The notes under the pieces were generated by a model that had not been told where the DNA came from, searched no databases, and saw only the letters and a program-made list of their open reading frames with translations. Position numbers and translations under genes: made by a program. From Hyphomonadaceae bacterium TMED5 (GTDB lineage: Bacteria > Pseudomonadota > Alphaproteobacteria > Caulobacterales > Hyphomonadaceae), in the NCBI GenBank assembly GCA_002173095.1, contig NHBK01000002.1, positions 1 to 64,000 on the forward strand: a DNA stretch of 64,000 nucleotides, given 5' to 3'. Shown piece after piece: positions 1 to 8,107 of the stretch. The stretch's first letter is position 1; every line of letters starts with the position of its first letter.

Positions 1-200
1 CGCCGCCACCACGATAACCGCCGCCACCGCCATCACGGTCGCCGCCGCCACGGTATCCACCGCCGCCACCACGATAGCCGCCGCCACCGCCATCACGGTC
101 GCCGCCGCCACGGTATCCACCGCCGCCGCCACCGCGATAGCCGCCGCCACCGCCATCACGATCGCCACCGCCACGGTATCCACCGCCGCCGCCACCGCGA
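1..200. repeat. 60/63-bp tandem repeats in Gly-rich coding sequence
   Basis: Bases 1-60 and 61-120 differ at one position; 121-183 is a 63-bp variant with one extra glycine codon, and a partial unit follows. All changes are in-frame or silent, so the array is a coding repeat of about 20 residues rather than a noncoding satellite. The array continues beyond the left edge. Copy number probably varies by slippage (inference). Confidence 0.9.
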
Positions 201-394
201 TAACCACCGCCGCTATTGTCACTGCTATAACCGGAATTCCCATAGCCGCTGCTCGGCTGAGGGTTATCATATGGATCAGAGAAAGGACTGCCAAATTCGT
301 TGTCGCTGCCGAACTCTCTGCGCCCCCCTCGTTTGGGGCGGCGCCCACGACCACCGTCACGCTCGCGGCGTGGTTCGTCGTCGTCAAAACTCAT
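1..394 (-). CDS. Gly/Arg-rich protein, N-terminal part (possible cold-shock/RNA-binding protein)
   Basis: The frame starts at ATG (392-394, minus), with GAGAGGA about 12 nt upstream, and runs open off the left edge, so only about 131 residues are visible. The first 60 residues are charged and polar (starts MSFDDDEPRRER, then RGRRPKRGGRR). After that the protein is almost only Gly, Arg, Tyr and Asp in repeated GGYRGGG and GDRDGGGG units, typical of RGG-type nucleic-acid-binding tails. No folded domain is visible. My recollection is that alphaproteobacterial cold-shock proteins can carry this kind of N-terminal extension before the CSD, but the CSD would lie outside the window, so that identity is inference. 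An RNA helicase or single-strand-binding protein remains possible. Confidence 0.6.
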   Translation of the reverse strand, partial: MSFDDDEPRRERDGGRGRRPKRGGRREFGSDNEFGSPFSDPYDNPQPSSGYGNSGYSSDNSGGGYRGGGGGGYRGGGDRDGGGGGYRGGGGGGYRGGGDRDGGGGGYRGGGGGYRGGGDRDGGGGGYRGGG

Positions 395-479
395 ATCTGT
401 ATGCTGTCCTCTCTCGCAAAGTGAGTAGTTCTCGCTTCATTCACACTTCGCATATCCATCTGCGTGCTGACTAGTTCAT

Positions 480-512
480 AGGTCCTGATCATCGCAGTTT
501 ACTTCAGGACCT
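480..512. other. Inverted repeat in the 395-748 gap
   Basis: AGGTCCTGA (480-488) and TCAGGACCT (504-512) form a perfect 9-bp stem with a 15-nt loop. No T-run follows on either strand, so it is not a typical terminator. It is the only clear structure I see in the roughly 350-bp gap between the Gly-rich gene and the receiver gene, which are divergent; it could be an operator or an RNA element. Nothing else in this gap looks coding. Confidence 0.5.
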
Positions 513-734
513 TGAGAATATGCCTGAAAAACCAGAATTCAGCAACGAGAAATGCATTTCCGCAAATACCCGGCAGATTGCCCAATATCCAGTATTGACG
601 GGTGTATGTAAGACTTGGGCGGTATCTGTCCCCAGAAACCGTGAACGCGTAGCTGAAAAGATACCAAATTCTGGGTTGAATCAGTCTAAGCCGTGATCAG
701 ATGTTTATTTAAGGATTGCAGGCTTCTGTTTACG

Positions 735-741
735 AAGGAGG
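735..741 (+). promoter_or_regulatory. Strong Shine-Dalgarno that points to an ATT start
   Basis: AAGGAGG at 735-741 lies 7 nt before the in-frame ATT at 749-751. No ATG or GTG lies at a useful distance. The alternative is TTG at 716 preceded by AAGG with very short spacing. Confidence 0.5.
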
Positions 742-748
742 CGGGGCT

Positions 749-1117
749 ATTACCATTTTGCTTATAGATGACAGCGCCTCTGTCGCGCGGCTTTTCAGTC
801 ACATGCTGCAGATTTCCGACTATGCTAATGCGCCATTTGTGCATCTGAGTTCGGTTGAGGACGCTGAAGATTTTTTGTCTGGCTCAGAGGAGTTGGGCGT
901 TATTCTTCTTGATAACCGGCTGCCGCCCTTCAGACGTTTCGATATTCCACTTCAACGCCTGAGACGTCTGACATCTGCACCGATCTATCTGTTTACGGCG
1001 ACCGAACTTGAAGAGCTTGGATTCGATGAGCCGCCTGCCGGACTGAACGGCTATTTCAGTAAGAATGAGCTGAAACCTGAGACGCTCAACGCTTTTCTGA
1101 AGCGTGTCCTGGGCTGA
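749..1117 (+). CDS. Single-domain response regulator (receiver only)
   Basis: A CheY-like receiver of 122 residues without an output domain. The visible phosphorylation site is complete: the acidic pair in LLIDDS near the N-terminus, the acceptor Asp in VILLDNRLPP, a Thr in YLFTATE and the conserved Lys in YFSKNE. The translation that best matches other receivers begins I-T-I-L-L-I-D-D at the ATT codon behind a strong SD. Starting at TTG 716 would add 11 residues unlike any receiver. The partner kinase is unknown, because no kinase gene is adjacent. The gene converges on a small membrane-protein gene 10 bp downstream. Receiver identity is firm; the start codon is not. Confidence 0.85.
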   Translation: MTILLIDDSASVARLFSHMLQISDYANAPFVHLSSVEDAEDFLSGSEELGVILLDNRLPPFRRFDIPLQRLRRLTSAPIYLFTATELEELGFDEPPAGLNGYFSKNELKPETLNAFLKRVLG

Positions 1118-1127
1118 GCTATCTGGC

Positions 1128-1289
1128 TTACCAGAATTTCGATATGTCGATCATTGTCCAGAATGTGCCGACGATCGCAAAAATACCGACCCAGAATCCG
1201 AACAATACTCTCAGGCTCGCAAGCCCGACCTGACGCTCTACCGGCGGCCATTCGTCGTGCAATTGTGTCTGTCCCCACAGGTTTTTCAT
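1128..1289 (-). CDS. Small single-TM membrane protein (53 aa)
   Basis: The ATG at 1287-1289 has GAGAGG 8 nt upstream and the frame ends in TAA at 1128. The protein starts MKNLWGQTQLHDEWPP, then has one hydrophobic segment of about 23 residues (roughly 28-50, rich in Phe, Ile, Val, Gly, Trp), and ends KFW. The good SD, the clean TM and the compact fit between neighbours argue for a real gene. I do not recognise the family. A cytoplasmic-in N-terminus is likely from the charged residues before the TM (inference). It converges with the receiver gene. Confidence 0.65.
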   Translation of the reverse strand: MKNLWGQTQLHDEWPPVERQVGLASLRVLFGFWVGIFAIVGTFWTMIDISKFW

Positions 1290-1508
1290 GCAAAAGCCCT
1301 CTCATCCTGCCCTTGCTGGTCTTGGCAGTGTGTCGTGTGAAATTAGCGATGATCGGGGCCCGCTTTCTCGCTGGACCACGCGTTAATATTCTGCTGGAGA
1401 CCTTAGAGATGAGTAGCCGGAAACCAGCGGATTTCAGCTAAGTTTCATTGAAATCCACACAGCTGGTGCAATGGACTGAAATCACTGGGGCATTGTTTTT
1501 TTCGACAC

Positions 1509-1540
1509 AAAAAAATTAACGGAGCGCGTGGCTCCGTTAA
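1509..1540 (-). terminator. Rho-independent terminator of the zinc-uptake operon
   Basis: TTAACGGAGC (1516-1525) and GCTCCGTTAA (1531-1540) make a perfect 10-bp stem with a 5-nt loop. On the minus strand it is followed by a run of seven T (1515-1509). It sits 34 bp after the stop of the DUF3299 gene. Confidence 0.9.
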
Positions 1541-1573
1541 CATTTGTCTCAGATGTCGAGGCAGCTGAAAGCT

Positions 1574-2164
1574 TTAACGCGTACGGTAATTATATTCAGT
1601 CACGTCATCCAGAATGATAGTGTAGGCCGCATCCGCGAGGTCTGTGCTTTGCGTCGTCGCGACCAGCGTACCGCGCAGCCAGACAGCCTGCGCCAGATCA
1701 CGAATAGCGATGGGCTCGTCCGTTTCGACATAAACCGTCTGATTTGGAGGTGGCGGAGGCACATGCACGCATGCGCCCAGCGTTGGCACGAGCAGGAATT
1801 CCTCAATCTGTGCGCCCGGGCTGAAGTCGAAGGTCACAGTGTAACCCGGCAGGCGGACTTTCTGGCCGTCGAGTTCCGCCACGGTGTTATACGTGCCAAT
1901 CTGAACGCCCACATCATTCGGGCCGCCTTCAGCGATGAACTGACCATTGCGCAGCATTTCCTGAGCCTGGAGCGCATACATTTCACGCAGACGATCTTCT
2001 TCGCCCTCTGGCATGAGATCCTGCCAGGTCAGCTCAAGATATCCATCTTCGTCGACCTCACCTTCCCAGACGGACTGGTTTGGCTCACTTGCTTGTGCGT
2101 GCGCGCCCATCACCAGAAGTGAAGCGGACAAAGCCAGGAGCAGTGATTTCGTCGAGAGAGTCAT
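1574..2164 (-). CDS. DUF3299 periplasmic protein of zinc-uptake operon
   Basis: 196 residues with a Sec signal peptide (about 1-25, ending AHAQA). The mature part has the DUF3299 hallmarks: LTWQDLMPEGE early, LPGYTVTFDF in the middle, and EEFLLVP...GACVHVPPPPPNQ with a short proline run and the conserved Cys-x-His. It is the last gene of the minus-strand operon, 12 bp after the FtsX-like permease, and is followed by a strong terminator. DUF3299 proteins often accompany this type of ABC transporter and DUF2796 in the zinc-regulated zrg locus of Vibrio (known context, recalled). Its biochemical role is not established; Cys and His suggest metal contact (inference). Confidence 0.85.
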   Translation of the reverse strand: MTLSTKSLLLALSASLLVMGAHAQASEPNQSVWEGEVDEDGYLELTWQDLMPEGEEDRLREMYALQAQEMLRNGQFIAEGGPNDVGVQIGTYNTVAELDGQKVRLPGYTVTFDFSPGAQIEEFLLVPTLGACVHVPPPPPNQTVYVETDEPIAIRDLAQAVWLRGTLVATTQSTDLADAAYTIILDDVTEYNYRTR

Positions 2165-2176
2165 TTACGTCGCCTT

Positions 2177-3439
2177 TCAAAGTTTGATGGACAGACCATC
2201 AGCGAGTGAATTCTTGAGCGCCTGCAGGGCGGGGATCAGGCCCAGCAGTCCGGCTGAGGCTGTAACGACGGCAAAAACAATCATGTCCGTCGAACCAAAC
2301 TCGCTCTGTGCCAGTGCAATACCGAATTGGGCTTCAAACATGGGCGCTGCAAGAGCGATCATGAGATAAACCAGTCCGATACCGATAGCCGATCCGATCG
2401 CGGCCAGAAAGATCGCTTCGCATATGAGTAACAGCACAATGTGGTGAGGTCCGGCCCCGACGGCGCGCAAGACGGCCATTTCCCGGCGGCGTTCGCGTAG
2501 GCTGGTCAGGATGGAGGTGAGGATGGAGACCAATCCCACTACAATCACAAACCCGGATACAGCCAGAAGCGCTTTGCCGGCGACACCTACAAGCTCCCAG
2601 ATTTCGGCGATGGCTTGCGCGGGACGCGCTGCGAGCAGGGCTTCTTCCGGATAGGTGTTCACTGCACGCATGGCGAGAAGTGACCGGCGACGGTCGGTCA
2701 GTCCAACCAAGGCAGATGAGATGACGTGAGGTGTCAGATCGAGCTGACGAACGTCATCTGCTGTAAGAATGTTTGCGAGTGGGGAGGGGGCACCGCTCTG
2801 CCAGCCGACATGAATTGCCTCAATGGCTGGAAGGGATACCAGCACCGACCCGTCAATGGGCGTGCCGGTCGGGTTCAGAATACCGGTAATGGTGAACGGG
2901 CGGTTGTCGTGAGACTGAAAGCTGACAGGCCCCGTGCCATGTGACAGCGTGATCTCGTCGCCCAGCGCATATTCAAGCTCTTCAGCGACGCCTGCGCCAA
3001 TCACAACGTCATATAAATCATCAAAGGCTGTGCCTTCAGCAAAGGTCACATCCTGACCGTCACGGTATTTATAATGTTCAAAGAAGTCGGTCGTGGTGCC
3101 GACCACGCGATGACCAAGGTGGGAATCACCAAGAGAAATCGGAACGGTCCATGCAACATCTTCGCGGTCTGCAAGCCACTCATAGCTTTCCCATGTCATG
3201 CCGGCTGCCGGGTCGCCAATATGAAAAATGCTGAACAGGACGAGACTGACCGGGCTGGTGCGCGCACCAACAATCATGTCCGTACCCGAAATGGTCTGGC
3301 TGAAGCTTTCCTCAGACGAGGTGCGCAGTTTATCGACGCCAACAAATAAAAGGACACTGACAGCGACGGCCAGAATGGTCAGAAGGGCTGAGCCTCTGCG
3401 GTTCCAGAGACTAGCCCATGCCAGAGCAAGAAGTGTCAT
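2177..3439 (-). CDS. FtsX-like ABC transporter permease
   Basis: 420 residues with the MacB/LolC topology: one TM near residues 15-35, a periplasmic domain of about 240 residues, then three TMs in the C-terminal 130 residues (VIVVGLVSILTSIL..., LICEAIFLAAIGSAIGIG, FAVVTASAGLLGLIP). The cytoplasmic loop LRERRREMAVLRAVGA is the typical FtsX coupling region. It overlaps the ATPase gene by 4 bp, so the two form one transporter. Such permeases usually act mechanically on periplasmic or lipid substrates rather than forming a channel. Placement with ZrgA and a Zur-like site suggests zinc-related function (inference). Confidence 0.88.
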   Translation of the reverse strand: MTLLALAWASLWNRRGSALLTILAVAVSVLLFVGVDKLRTSSEESFSQTISGTDMIVGARTSPVSLVLFSIFHIGDPAAGMTWESYEWLADREDVAWTVPISLGDSHLGHRVVGTTTDFFEHYKYRDGQDVTFAEGTAFDDLYDVVIGAGVAEELEYALGDEITLSHGTGPVSFQSHDNRPFTITGILNPTGTPIDGSVLVSLPAIEAIHVGWQSGAPSPLANILTADDVRQLDLTPHVISSALVGLTDRRRSLLAMRAVNTYPEEALLAARPAQAIAEIWELVGVAGKALLAVSGFVIVVGLVSILTSILTSLRERRREMAVLRAVGAGPHHIVLLLICEAIFLAAIGSAIGIGLVYLMIALAAPMFEAQFGIALAQSEFGSTDMIVFAVVTASAGLLGLIPALQALKNSLADGLSIKL

Positions 3440-4137
3440 GCTGGCACCTCCGCAAGTGTGTTGATTTGCGTCAGGTCCACGCGGCGGTGAAAGGCATCTC
3501 CCAGTCCGTCATCATGACTGACGAATAATAAGGCGGAACCGGCATGTTCGCTTTCTTCTTTCAGAAGCGCCAGAAACGCGTCACGTGCACGTGTATCAAG
3601 AGCAGAAGTCGGTTCGTCTGCAATGATCAGCTTTGGCGCACCGATAAGTGCGCGCGCTGCGGCAACGCGCTGTTGCTGTCCGACAGAGAGATTGGTGACC
3701 GGACTGTTGAGCAGTTTTTCGTCTGTCAGCCCCAGGCGTTCCAGCAAGCGACGCGCTTCTGTCTCAAGGTCATCGCCCCCATTCGTGACCCGGTTTCGGC
3801 GGGCGGCTGACAATTTGCAGGGCAGGGTCACATTAGACATGACGCTCAGATAGGGCAGCAGATTAAACAGCTGGAAGACGACGCCCATATCAGTGGCGCG
3901 CACACGGTCGCGCGCGCCGCCGGACAGTTTGGCGAGGTCCTGACCATCGAAACTGATTTCACCCTTCTGCGCGCTCAATACGCCAGAGATAAGGCCCAGC
4001 AGCGTACTTTTCCCGGAACCGCTTGGCCCTTTGAGAAAGACGTGCTCGCCGGGCGCGATTTCAAAACTGGCAATATTCAAGAACGGAGCTGAATTCGGCC
4101 AGGCGAACTCAACGTCTTTCAGTGTCAGAAGGGACAC
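3436..4137 (-). CDS. ABC transporter ATP-binding protein (LolD/MacB type)
   Basis: 233 residues with all ABC motifs: Walker A GPSGSGKS near residue 37, Q-loop in VVFQLFNLLPYLSV, signature LSVGQQQR, Walker B LIIADEPTSALD and the switch His in LLFVSHD. The protein is of the small energy-coupling type used with FtsX-like permeases. It lies between the DUF2796 gene (18 bp upstream) and the permease (4-bp overlap), so the operon order is zrgA-ATPase-permease-DUF3299. The order resembles the zrg zinc-import locus. Confidence 0.92.
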   Translation of the reverse strand: MSLLTLKDVEFAWPNSAPFLNIASFEIAPGEHVFLKGPSGSGKSTLLGLISGVLSAQKGEISFDGQDLAKLSGGARDRVRATDMGVVFQLFNLLPYLSVMSNVTLPCKLSAARRNRVTNGGDDLETEARRLLERLGLTDEKLLNSPVTNLSVGQQQRVAAARALIGAPKLIIADEPTSALDTRARDAFLALLKEESEHAGSALLFVSHDDGLGDAFHRRVDLTQINTLAEVPA

Positions 4138-4155
4138 ATGAATCTCCTGCTTTGG

Positions 4156-4812
4156 TTATGGGCGGGAAATGGAAGATGTATCAGGTGTGAGGGTCGTCGC
4201 TGTCGCACTATTAACGGTTACGAAAGTCGTTTGCAGGGAGTCAAATCCTGAGAAGGTTTCGAACAGGGTGAAATCCACGTCGCGCAGGCGGTCCGGGTGA
4301 TCGCAAACGGCGTCGAGCGACATCAGTATATTGGAATGGCCCGCATGTTCGTCTTCTTCATGGTCATGATGATGTTCATCGTCTTCATGTGTTTCACCGT
4401 GATGCTCTGCATGATGTTCGGCATGTTCATCAGACTCGTGGTCGTGATGCTCGGCGTGAGCGTCATGTTCATGGTCTTCATCGTGGTGGTCATGATCGTG
4501 CTCTGCCGATTCTTCCAGCTCTTCGATTTCAAATTCAACCGAGGTGAAGGCACAGCCCGCTGCAGAGTTTGGTGAGATGAGCTGATCCATCAGATCAGCG
4601 GTCTGAAGCCCCTCAAGACCGAGGGGGCCCGCATCTTCTGTCGCGAAATTTGCAGCAGGCGCAACCACTTGCAGGAAAAGTGTGTCGCTCTCCTGAAGGA
4701 GAAAGGCTTCGCCGACACCGTGAACATGGGCGCGCGCCTGTCTGGGCGCATCATCGTGCGCGCCGCTGAGTGCCAGTGCAAGAATAGGGAGGCTGATCAA
4801 ACCGAAGGTCAT
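4156..4812 (-). CDS. zrgA: DUF2796/ZrgA-family zinc uptake protein, very His-rich
   Basis: 218 residues with a signal peptide (about 1-20). The N-terminal part carries the motif ARAHVHGVGEA, which opens DUF2796 proteins. The middle (about residues 102-160) is an extraordinary His/Asp/Glu tract with dozens of histidines, as expected for periplasmic zinc capture. The tail includes a conserved segment CDHPDRLRDVDFTLFETF. DUF2796 includes ZrgA, a zinc uptake component described in Vibrio (recalled). It is the first gene of the operon and its start lies about 34 bp from a Zur-like palindrome, so repression by zinc-loaded Zur is likely (inference). It probably hands zinc to the linked ABC transporter or to the divergently encoded ZIP protein. 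Confidence 0.88.
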   Translation of the reverse strand: MTFGLISLPILALALSGAHDDAPRQARAHVHGVGEAFLLQESDTLFLQVVAPAANFATEDAGPLGLEGLQTADLMDQLISPNSAAGCAFTSVEFEIEELEESAEHDHDHHDEDHEHDAHAEHHDHESDEHAEHHAEHHGETHEDDEHHHDHEEDEHAGHSNILMSLDAVCDHPDRLRDVDFTLFETFSGFDSLQTTFVTVNSATATTLTPDTSSISRP

Positions 4813-4845
4813 TGGAAAAGTCTTTCGCCGTCATATATGGACTTG

Positions 4846-4864
4846 ATTGTATATTATAACATAA
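4846..4864. promoter_or_regulatory. Zur-like operator between zrgA operon and ZIP gene
   Basis: On the minus strand the sequence reads ATGTTATAATATACAAT, close to the alphaproteobacterial Zur box core TGTTATAATATAACA. It is an AT-rich near-palindrome centred in the 110-bp divergent intergenic region, so one repressor could control both transcription units. The match is by eye and from memory of the consensus. Confidence 0.65.
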
Positions 4865-4922
4865 GGCATAAGCGCCTGCTCGCAACGGCTTAGCGCCGAA
4901 TACTCCGGAGATATTCCAAACC

Positions 4923-5714
4923 GTGTTTTCTAACCCCCTACTGGCCACGTTCTTTCTGACCGGTCTGGCCGCCTTTGTGGCGACGATTGGTCTGATAACG
5001 GTCGCCATTCGAAGCGACTGGAGCCAGAAACACGCGCCTGTTTTTGCGTTGATTGCGAGCGGCCTTTTGCTGACAATGGTGCTGACCCATCTTGCACCGG
5101 AGGCATTGTTAGGCAATCCGAACGCGCCGCTTTTCATGCTGGCGGGATTTTTCCTTGGCCTGTTCGTTCATGATATCCTGCGCATGCTGTTGCCAGTGCC
5201 GGACGCTAAGACGCTGGCCGCCGGCATTACGCCGCTCATCGCAATCGGCATTCACTCGTTTCTGGATGGGATGATCTATTCGGTCACTTTCGCGCGTGGC
5301 GTGGAAACGGGCGTGCATGCGACGCCGGGTCTTGTGCTTCATGAATTCCCCGAAGCCGTGATCGCTTTTGCGCTTTTACGCGGGGCCGGGGTCAGCAACC
5401 GCCTGTCCTTCATTCTGGCGTTTGTCGCAGCCGCGCTTACGACGCCGCTTGGAACGCTCGTTGCGCTGCCGCTCACCTATTCTGTCGGTGCTGATGGCTT
5501 GTCGCTCATGTTCGCGGTATCGGCTGGGCTTTTGCTCTTTGTTTCGACCGGACCATTGATGGCTCATATGAAAGAAGAGCGGCCGATCAGGAGTATTCCG
5601 GCGCTGGCATTTGGTGTGCTGCTCGCTGTGATTATTGCAAATTTCGGCATATCACATGGTCATCTTCAGGAAGAAGACAGCCATGCGGGACACGAGCATA
5701 TATCTTTTCGTTAA
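4923..5714 (+). CDS. ZIP-family metal transporter
   Basis: 263 residues, GTG start, about seven or eight hydrophobic segments. The two ZIP metal-site motifs are present: GIHSFLDGMIY (TM4 His-Ser-x-x-Asp-Gly) and VLHEFPEA (TM5 His-Glu-Phe-Pro-Glu). The C-terminus ends in a short His-rich tail (SHGHLQEEDSHAGHEH), matching metal binding. ZIP proteins move Zn2+ or related ions into the cytoplasm. Divergence from the zrgA operon over a Zur-like site supports zinc as substrate. It converges with the response regulator gene, with stop codons 1 bp apart. Confidence 0.9.
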   Translation: MFSNPLLATFFLTGLAAFVATIGLITVAIRSDWSQKHAPVFALIASGLLLTMVLTHLAPEALLGNPNAPLFMLAGFFLGLFVHDILRMLLPVPDAKTLAAGITPLIAIGIHSFLDGMIYSVTFARGVETGVHATPGLVLHEFPEAVIAFALLRGAGVSNRLSFILAFVAAALTTPLGTLVALPLTYSVGADGLSLMFAVSAGLLLFVSTGPLMAHMKEERPIRSIPALAFGVLLAVIIANFGISHGHLQEEDSHAGHEHISFR

Positions 5715-5715
5715 A

Positions 5716-6114
5716 TCAGGCTGAGTGCGCAGCGGTCAGTTGCTTGCCTTTAATGGCCAGCACATTGGACATGGTTTCCATGAGATTGCGGAAATTTACC
5801 GGCTTGCTTTCAAAGGCGTCGCAACCCGCTTCAAAACAGGCATCTCGATCTTTTTTGGCCACATGAGCCGTAAGAGCGATGATTGGCAGGCCGCGTGTTT
5901 CGGGTCGGTCGCGCAATTCGCGTGTCGCGTCCAGACCTGACATGACGGGCATTGAAATGTCCATCAAAACGATGTCGGGGGCCTCTGTAGCGGCTTTGTC
6001 CAGCGCTATTGCGCCGTCATGGGCGCCAATCACAACGAATCCCTGACGCGTCAGACGGCGTTCCAGCATGTTGAAATTATCATCATTGTCTTCGACGAGG
6101 AGGATGCGTGTCAT
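5716..6114 (-). CDS. Single-domain response regulator
   Basis: 132 residues, all receiver: acidic pair in LLVEDNDDN, acceptor Asp in IVLMDISMPVMSG (about residue 51), Thr in IIALTAHV, Lys in FESKPVN. It has no output domain, so it probably acts in a phosphorelay or by protein contact, as DivK and CheY do. It lies about 120 bp downstream of the hybrid histidine kinase in the same direction, making it the natural partner (inference). The intervening AT-rich stretch may hold its own promoter. Confidence 0.92.
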   Translation of the reverse strand: MTRILLVEDNDDNFNMLERRLTRQGFVVIGAHDGAIALDKAATEAPDIVLMDISMPVMSGLDATRELRDRPETRGLPIIALTAHVAKKDRDACFEAGCDAFESKPVNFRNLMETMSNVLAIKGKQLTAAHSA

Positions 6115-6235
6115 GATTTGTGCTCTGGTTTTGCCCCCGAAGTACCGATTTTCCCGGCAATTATTTTGATATCCGTAAAGATTACATTTCGACTGTCTCT
6201 AAAGTCTTAATCTGAGTGCTTTCAATTTTAAGGAA

Positions 6236-8107
6236 TTACGCGGATTTTGACTGCGGAGTATTTCGTGCTGAATGCGAGTTCTTTACCTGCGTTTCAGCGC
6301 CCGGTGCGCGCCGCGCATATCTTATCAGTTCGGCGATTAAATCTTCGCGTCGGGCGGGTTTTTGAAGGCAGGTAACAGCCCCCTTCTGGATAGACGTTTG
6401 GCGGTCGCAGTCGGCCGAATGGATGATCACTGGAATGCCGGAGGTTTCCGGATCGCACTTTAACTGTTCCAGAAATTCATATCCGGATTTGCCGGGCAGA
6501 TGCAGGTCGAGAACGATGACCGATGGGCTGTTCTGACAGAGTTTGTCATAGCCGTCTTCGGCAGACAGGGCGTGTTCCAGATTGAATCCCATGGATTTGA
6601 GGTCGCGCGACAATAGCTCGTGTACATCCGCATCATCATCAATAATCATGACCAGCGGCGCATCTTTTCGGATTGGCGTTTGGGTATCGGTCTCGCTGAG
6701 AGCGGATTGCGTCATCACCGGGAATTTCAAACTGAAGATGGAGCCCTTGCCTGGCATGCTCTCTACGTCAATGCTGCCTTCCAGTAGTCCCATCAGATGC
6801 TTGGTAATCACCAGGCCGAGGCCCGTTCCGCCATATTCACGGGTAAGAGATTCATCAGCCTGAACGAACGGGCTGAAGATTTTCGACAATTGGTCTTCGC
6901 TCATCCCTATACCGGTGTCCCGGATTTCCAGAACGAATTCCCCCACGGCTGAGTCCGATTCAAAATACCCCCGAACCTCAATCTCGCCTTCATGGGTGAA
7001 TTTAACGGCATTGGAGAGCAGGTTCAGGAGACATTGTTCCAGTCGGTGCCGGTCTGACCAGAATGGTGGCAAATCTTCGGGCAGCGTAACCCTGATTTGG
7101 ACGGGCTTCTCAGCGATCATTGGGAAGACGGCATCTACAGCGTCTTGTATCATGTCTCGAAGATCGAATTGCCCAATCTCGGTATCGAGGCGTCCGGCTT
7201 CAATTTTGGAGAAGTCGAGAATGTCGTTGATGTTCAAGAGCAGGCGTTGTGCAGCCATGATGATGCGGCGATGGTCTGCCGTATCGGACAGACGATGTTC
7301 GTCCTCTGCGTCCTCCATCATCATTTCACTATAGCCGATGATGGCGTTGAGTGGTGTGCGCAATTCATGGCTCATATTTGCGAGGAACACAGATTTCGCC
7401 GTATTGGCTTCATCCGCAATCTGGCGCGCGACGGCTTCGTTCTCGGCTTTCCGGGTGGAGTAGACGAGGTTGCGTTGCGCCCGAACGCCTGACAGCGTAA
7501 TTGAAAGCGTTTGCACGAGAAAGCTGGCTGCGATGGCCATGATTAGCCAGAAATTTTCGGGCGTCGACATGGCCCATGCACACCCGATCAGGCCAATGGC
7601 CGGAATGGGGATGGTGATAAATGGCATAGACGGTCGGAAGGTGTGCTGTGCAGCGATGTTGAGCATCAGAACTGCCGCATTGAGAAAGCCTAGAATTGGT
7701 CCGGGCGCGGGCAAAAACATCAAGAACAGGCTTGGGGCCGCATTGGCAACCGTCATGAAAAAGGTCGGGACCAGTATTTCAATATAGATTGCGAGCCGGA
7801 CTTGTTTGCGGGTCACCGGTTTCCCGTCAATCTGGCCATCCTCACTGAGTGGAGCCGGGCCTTTTTTGAAGCAGGACTGGGTACGTTTGTAGGCCAGCAG
7901 CTCCAGGCCCAGTACTATGGCGGCCCAGATCGCAATTTCGACGCCATAATGCCCGCGAAAGGCATAGGTTACCGCAGCAATCATCACCACAATGCCCATC
8001 AGGCGGATGATGGCGTGGAATGTGCTCGTGCGCTGAAGATACTGTTCAAGCGCTTCGATTTCGGTGCGATAACTGTCGCGATCTATTGGTTTTGGTGCGT
8101 TTTGCAC
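6236..8107 (-). CDS. Membrane hybrid histidine kinase
   Basis: 623 residues from a GTG at 8105-8107, chosen because AGGAGG lies exactly 7 nt upstream; an ATG at 8174-8176 would add 23 unlikely residues. The N-terminal 200 residues hold about six hydrophobic segments without a clear periplasmic sensor loop. Next come the H-box (ANMSHELRTPLNAI), N-box (LNLLSNAVKFT), G1 (DTGIGM) and G2 (GGTGLGL), and a C-terminal receiver with acceptor Asp in IVLDLHLPGKSG and Lys in LQKPAR. The stimulus is unknown. The downstream single-domain regulator probably works with it. Confidence 0.92.
   Translation of the reverse strand: MQNAPKPIDRDSYRTEIEALEQYLQRTSTFHAIIRLMGIVVMIAAVTYAFRGHYGVEIAIWAAIVLGLELLAYKRTQSCFKKGPAPLSEDGQIDGKPVTRKQVRLAIYIEILVPTFFMTVANAAPSLFLMFLPAPGPILGFLNAAVLMLNIAAQHTFRPSMPFITIPIPAIGLIGCAWAMSTPENFWLIMAIAASFLVQTLSITLSGVRAQRNLVYSTRKAENEAVARQIADEANTAKSVFLANMSHELRTPLNAIIGYSEMMMEDAEDEHRLSDTADHRRIIMAAQRLLLNINDILDFSKIEAGRLDTEIGQFDLRDMIQDAVDAVFPMIAEKPVQIRVTLPEDLPPFWSDRHRLEQCLLNLLSNAVKFTHEGEIEVRGYFESDSAVGEFVLEIRDTGIGMSEDQLSKIFSPFVQADESLTREYGGTGLGLVITKHLMGLLEGSIDVESMPGKGSIFSLKFPVMTQSALSETDTQTPIRKDAPLVMIIDDDADVHELLSRDLKSMGFNLEHALSAEDGYDKLCQNSPSVIVLDLHLPGKSGYEFLEQLKCDPETSGIPVIIHSADCDRQTSIQKGAVTCLQKPARREDLIAELIRYARRAPGAETQVKNSHSARNTPQSKSA

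Noticed and set aside
1-200. CRISPR-like regular repeats
   Set aside because: The units have no spacers and are in-frame coding repeats for Gly, Arg, Tyr and Asp.
1544-2122. 192-codon plus-strand frame
   Set aside because: It is the mirror of the DUF3299 gene, which has a signal peptide and family motifs.
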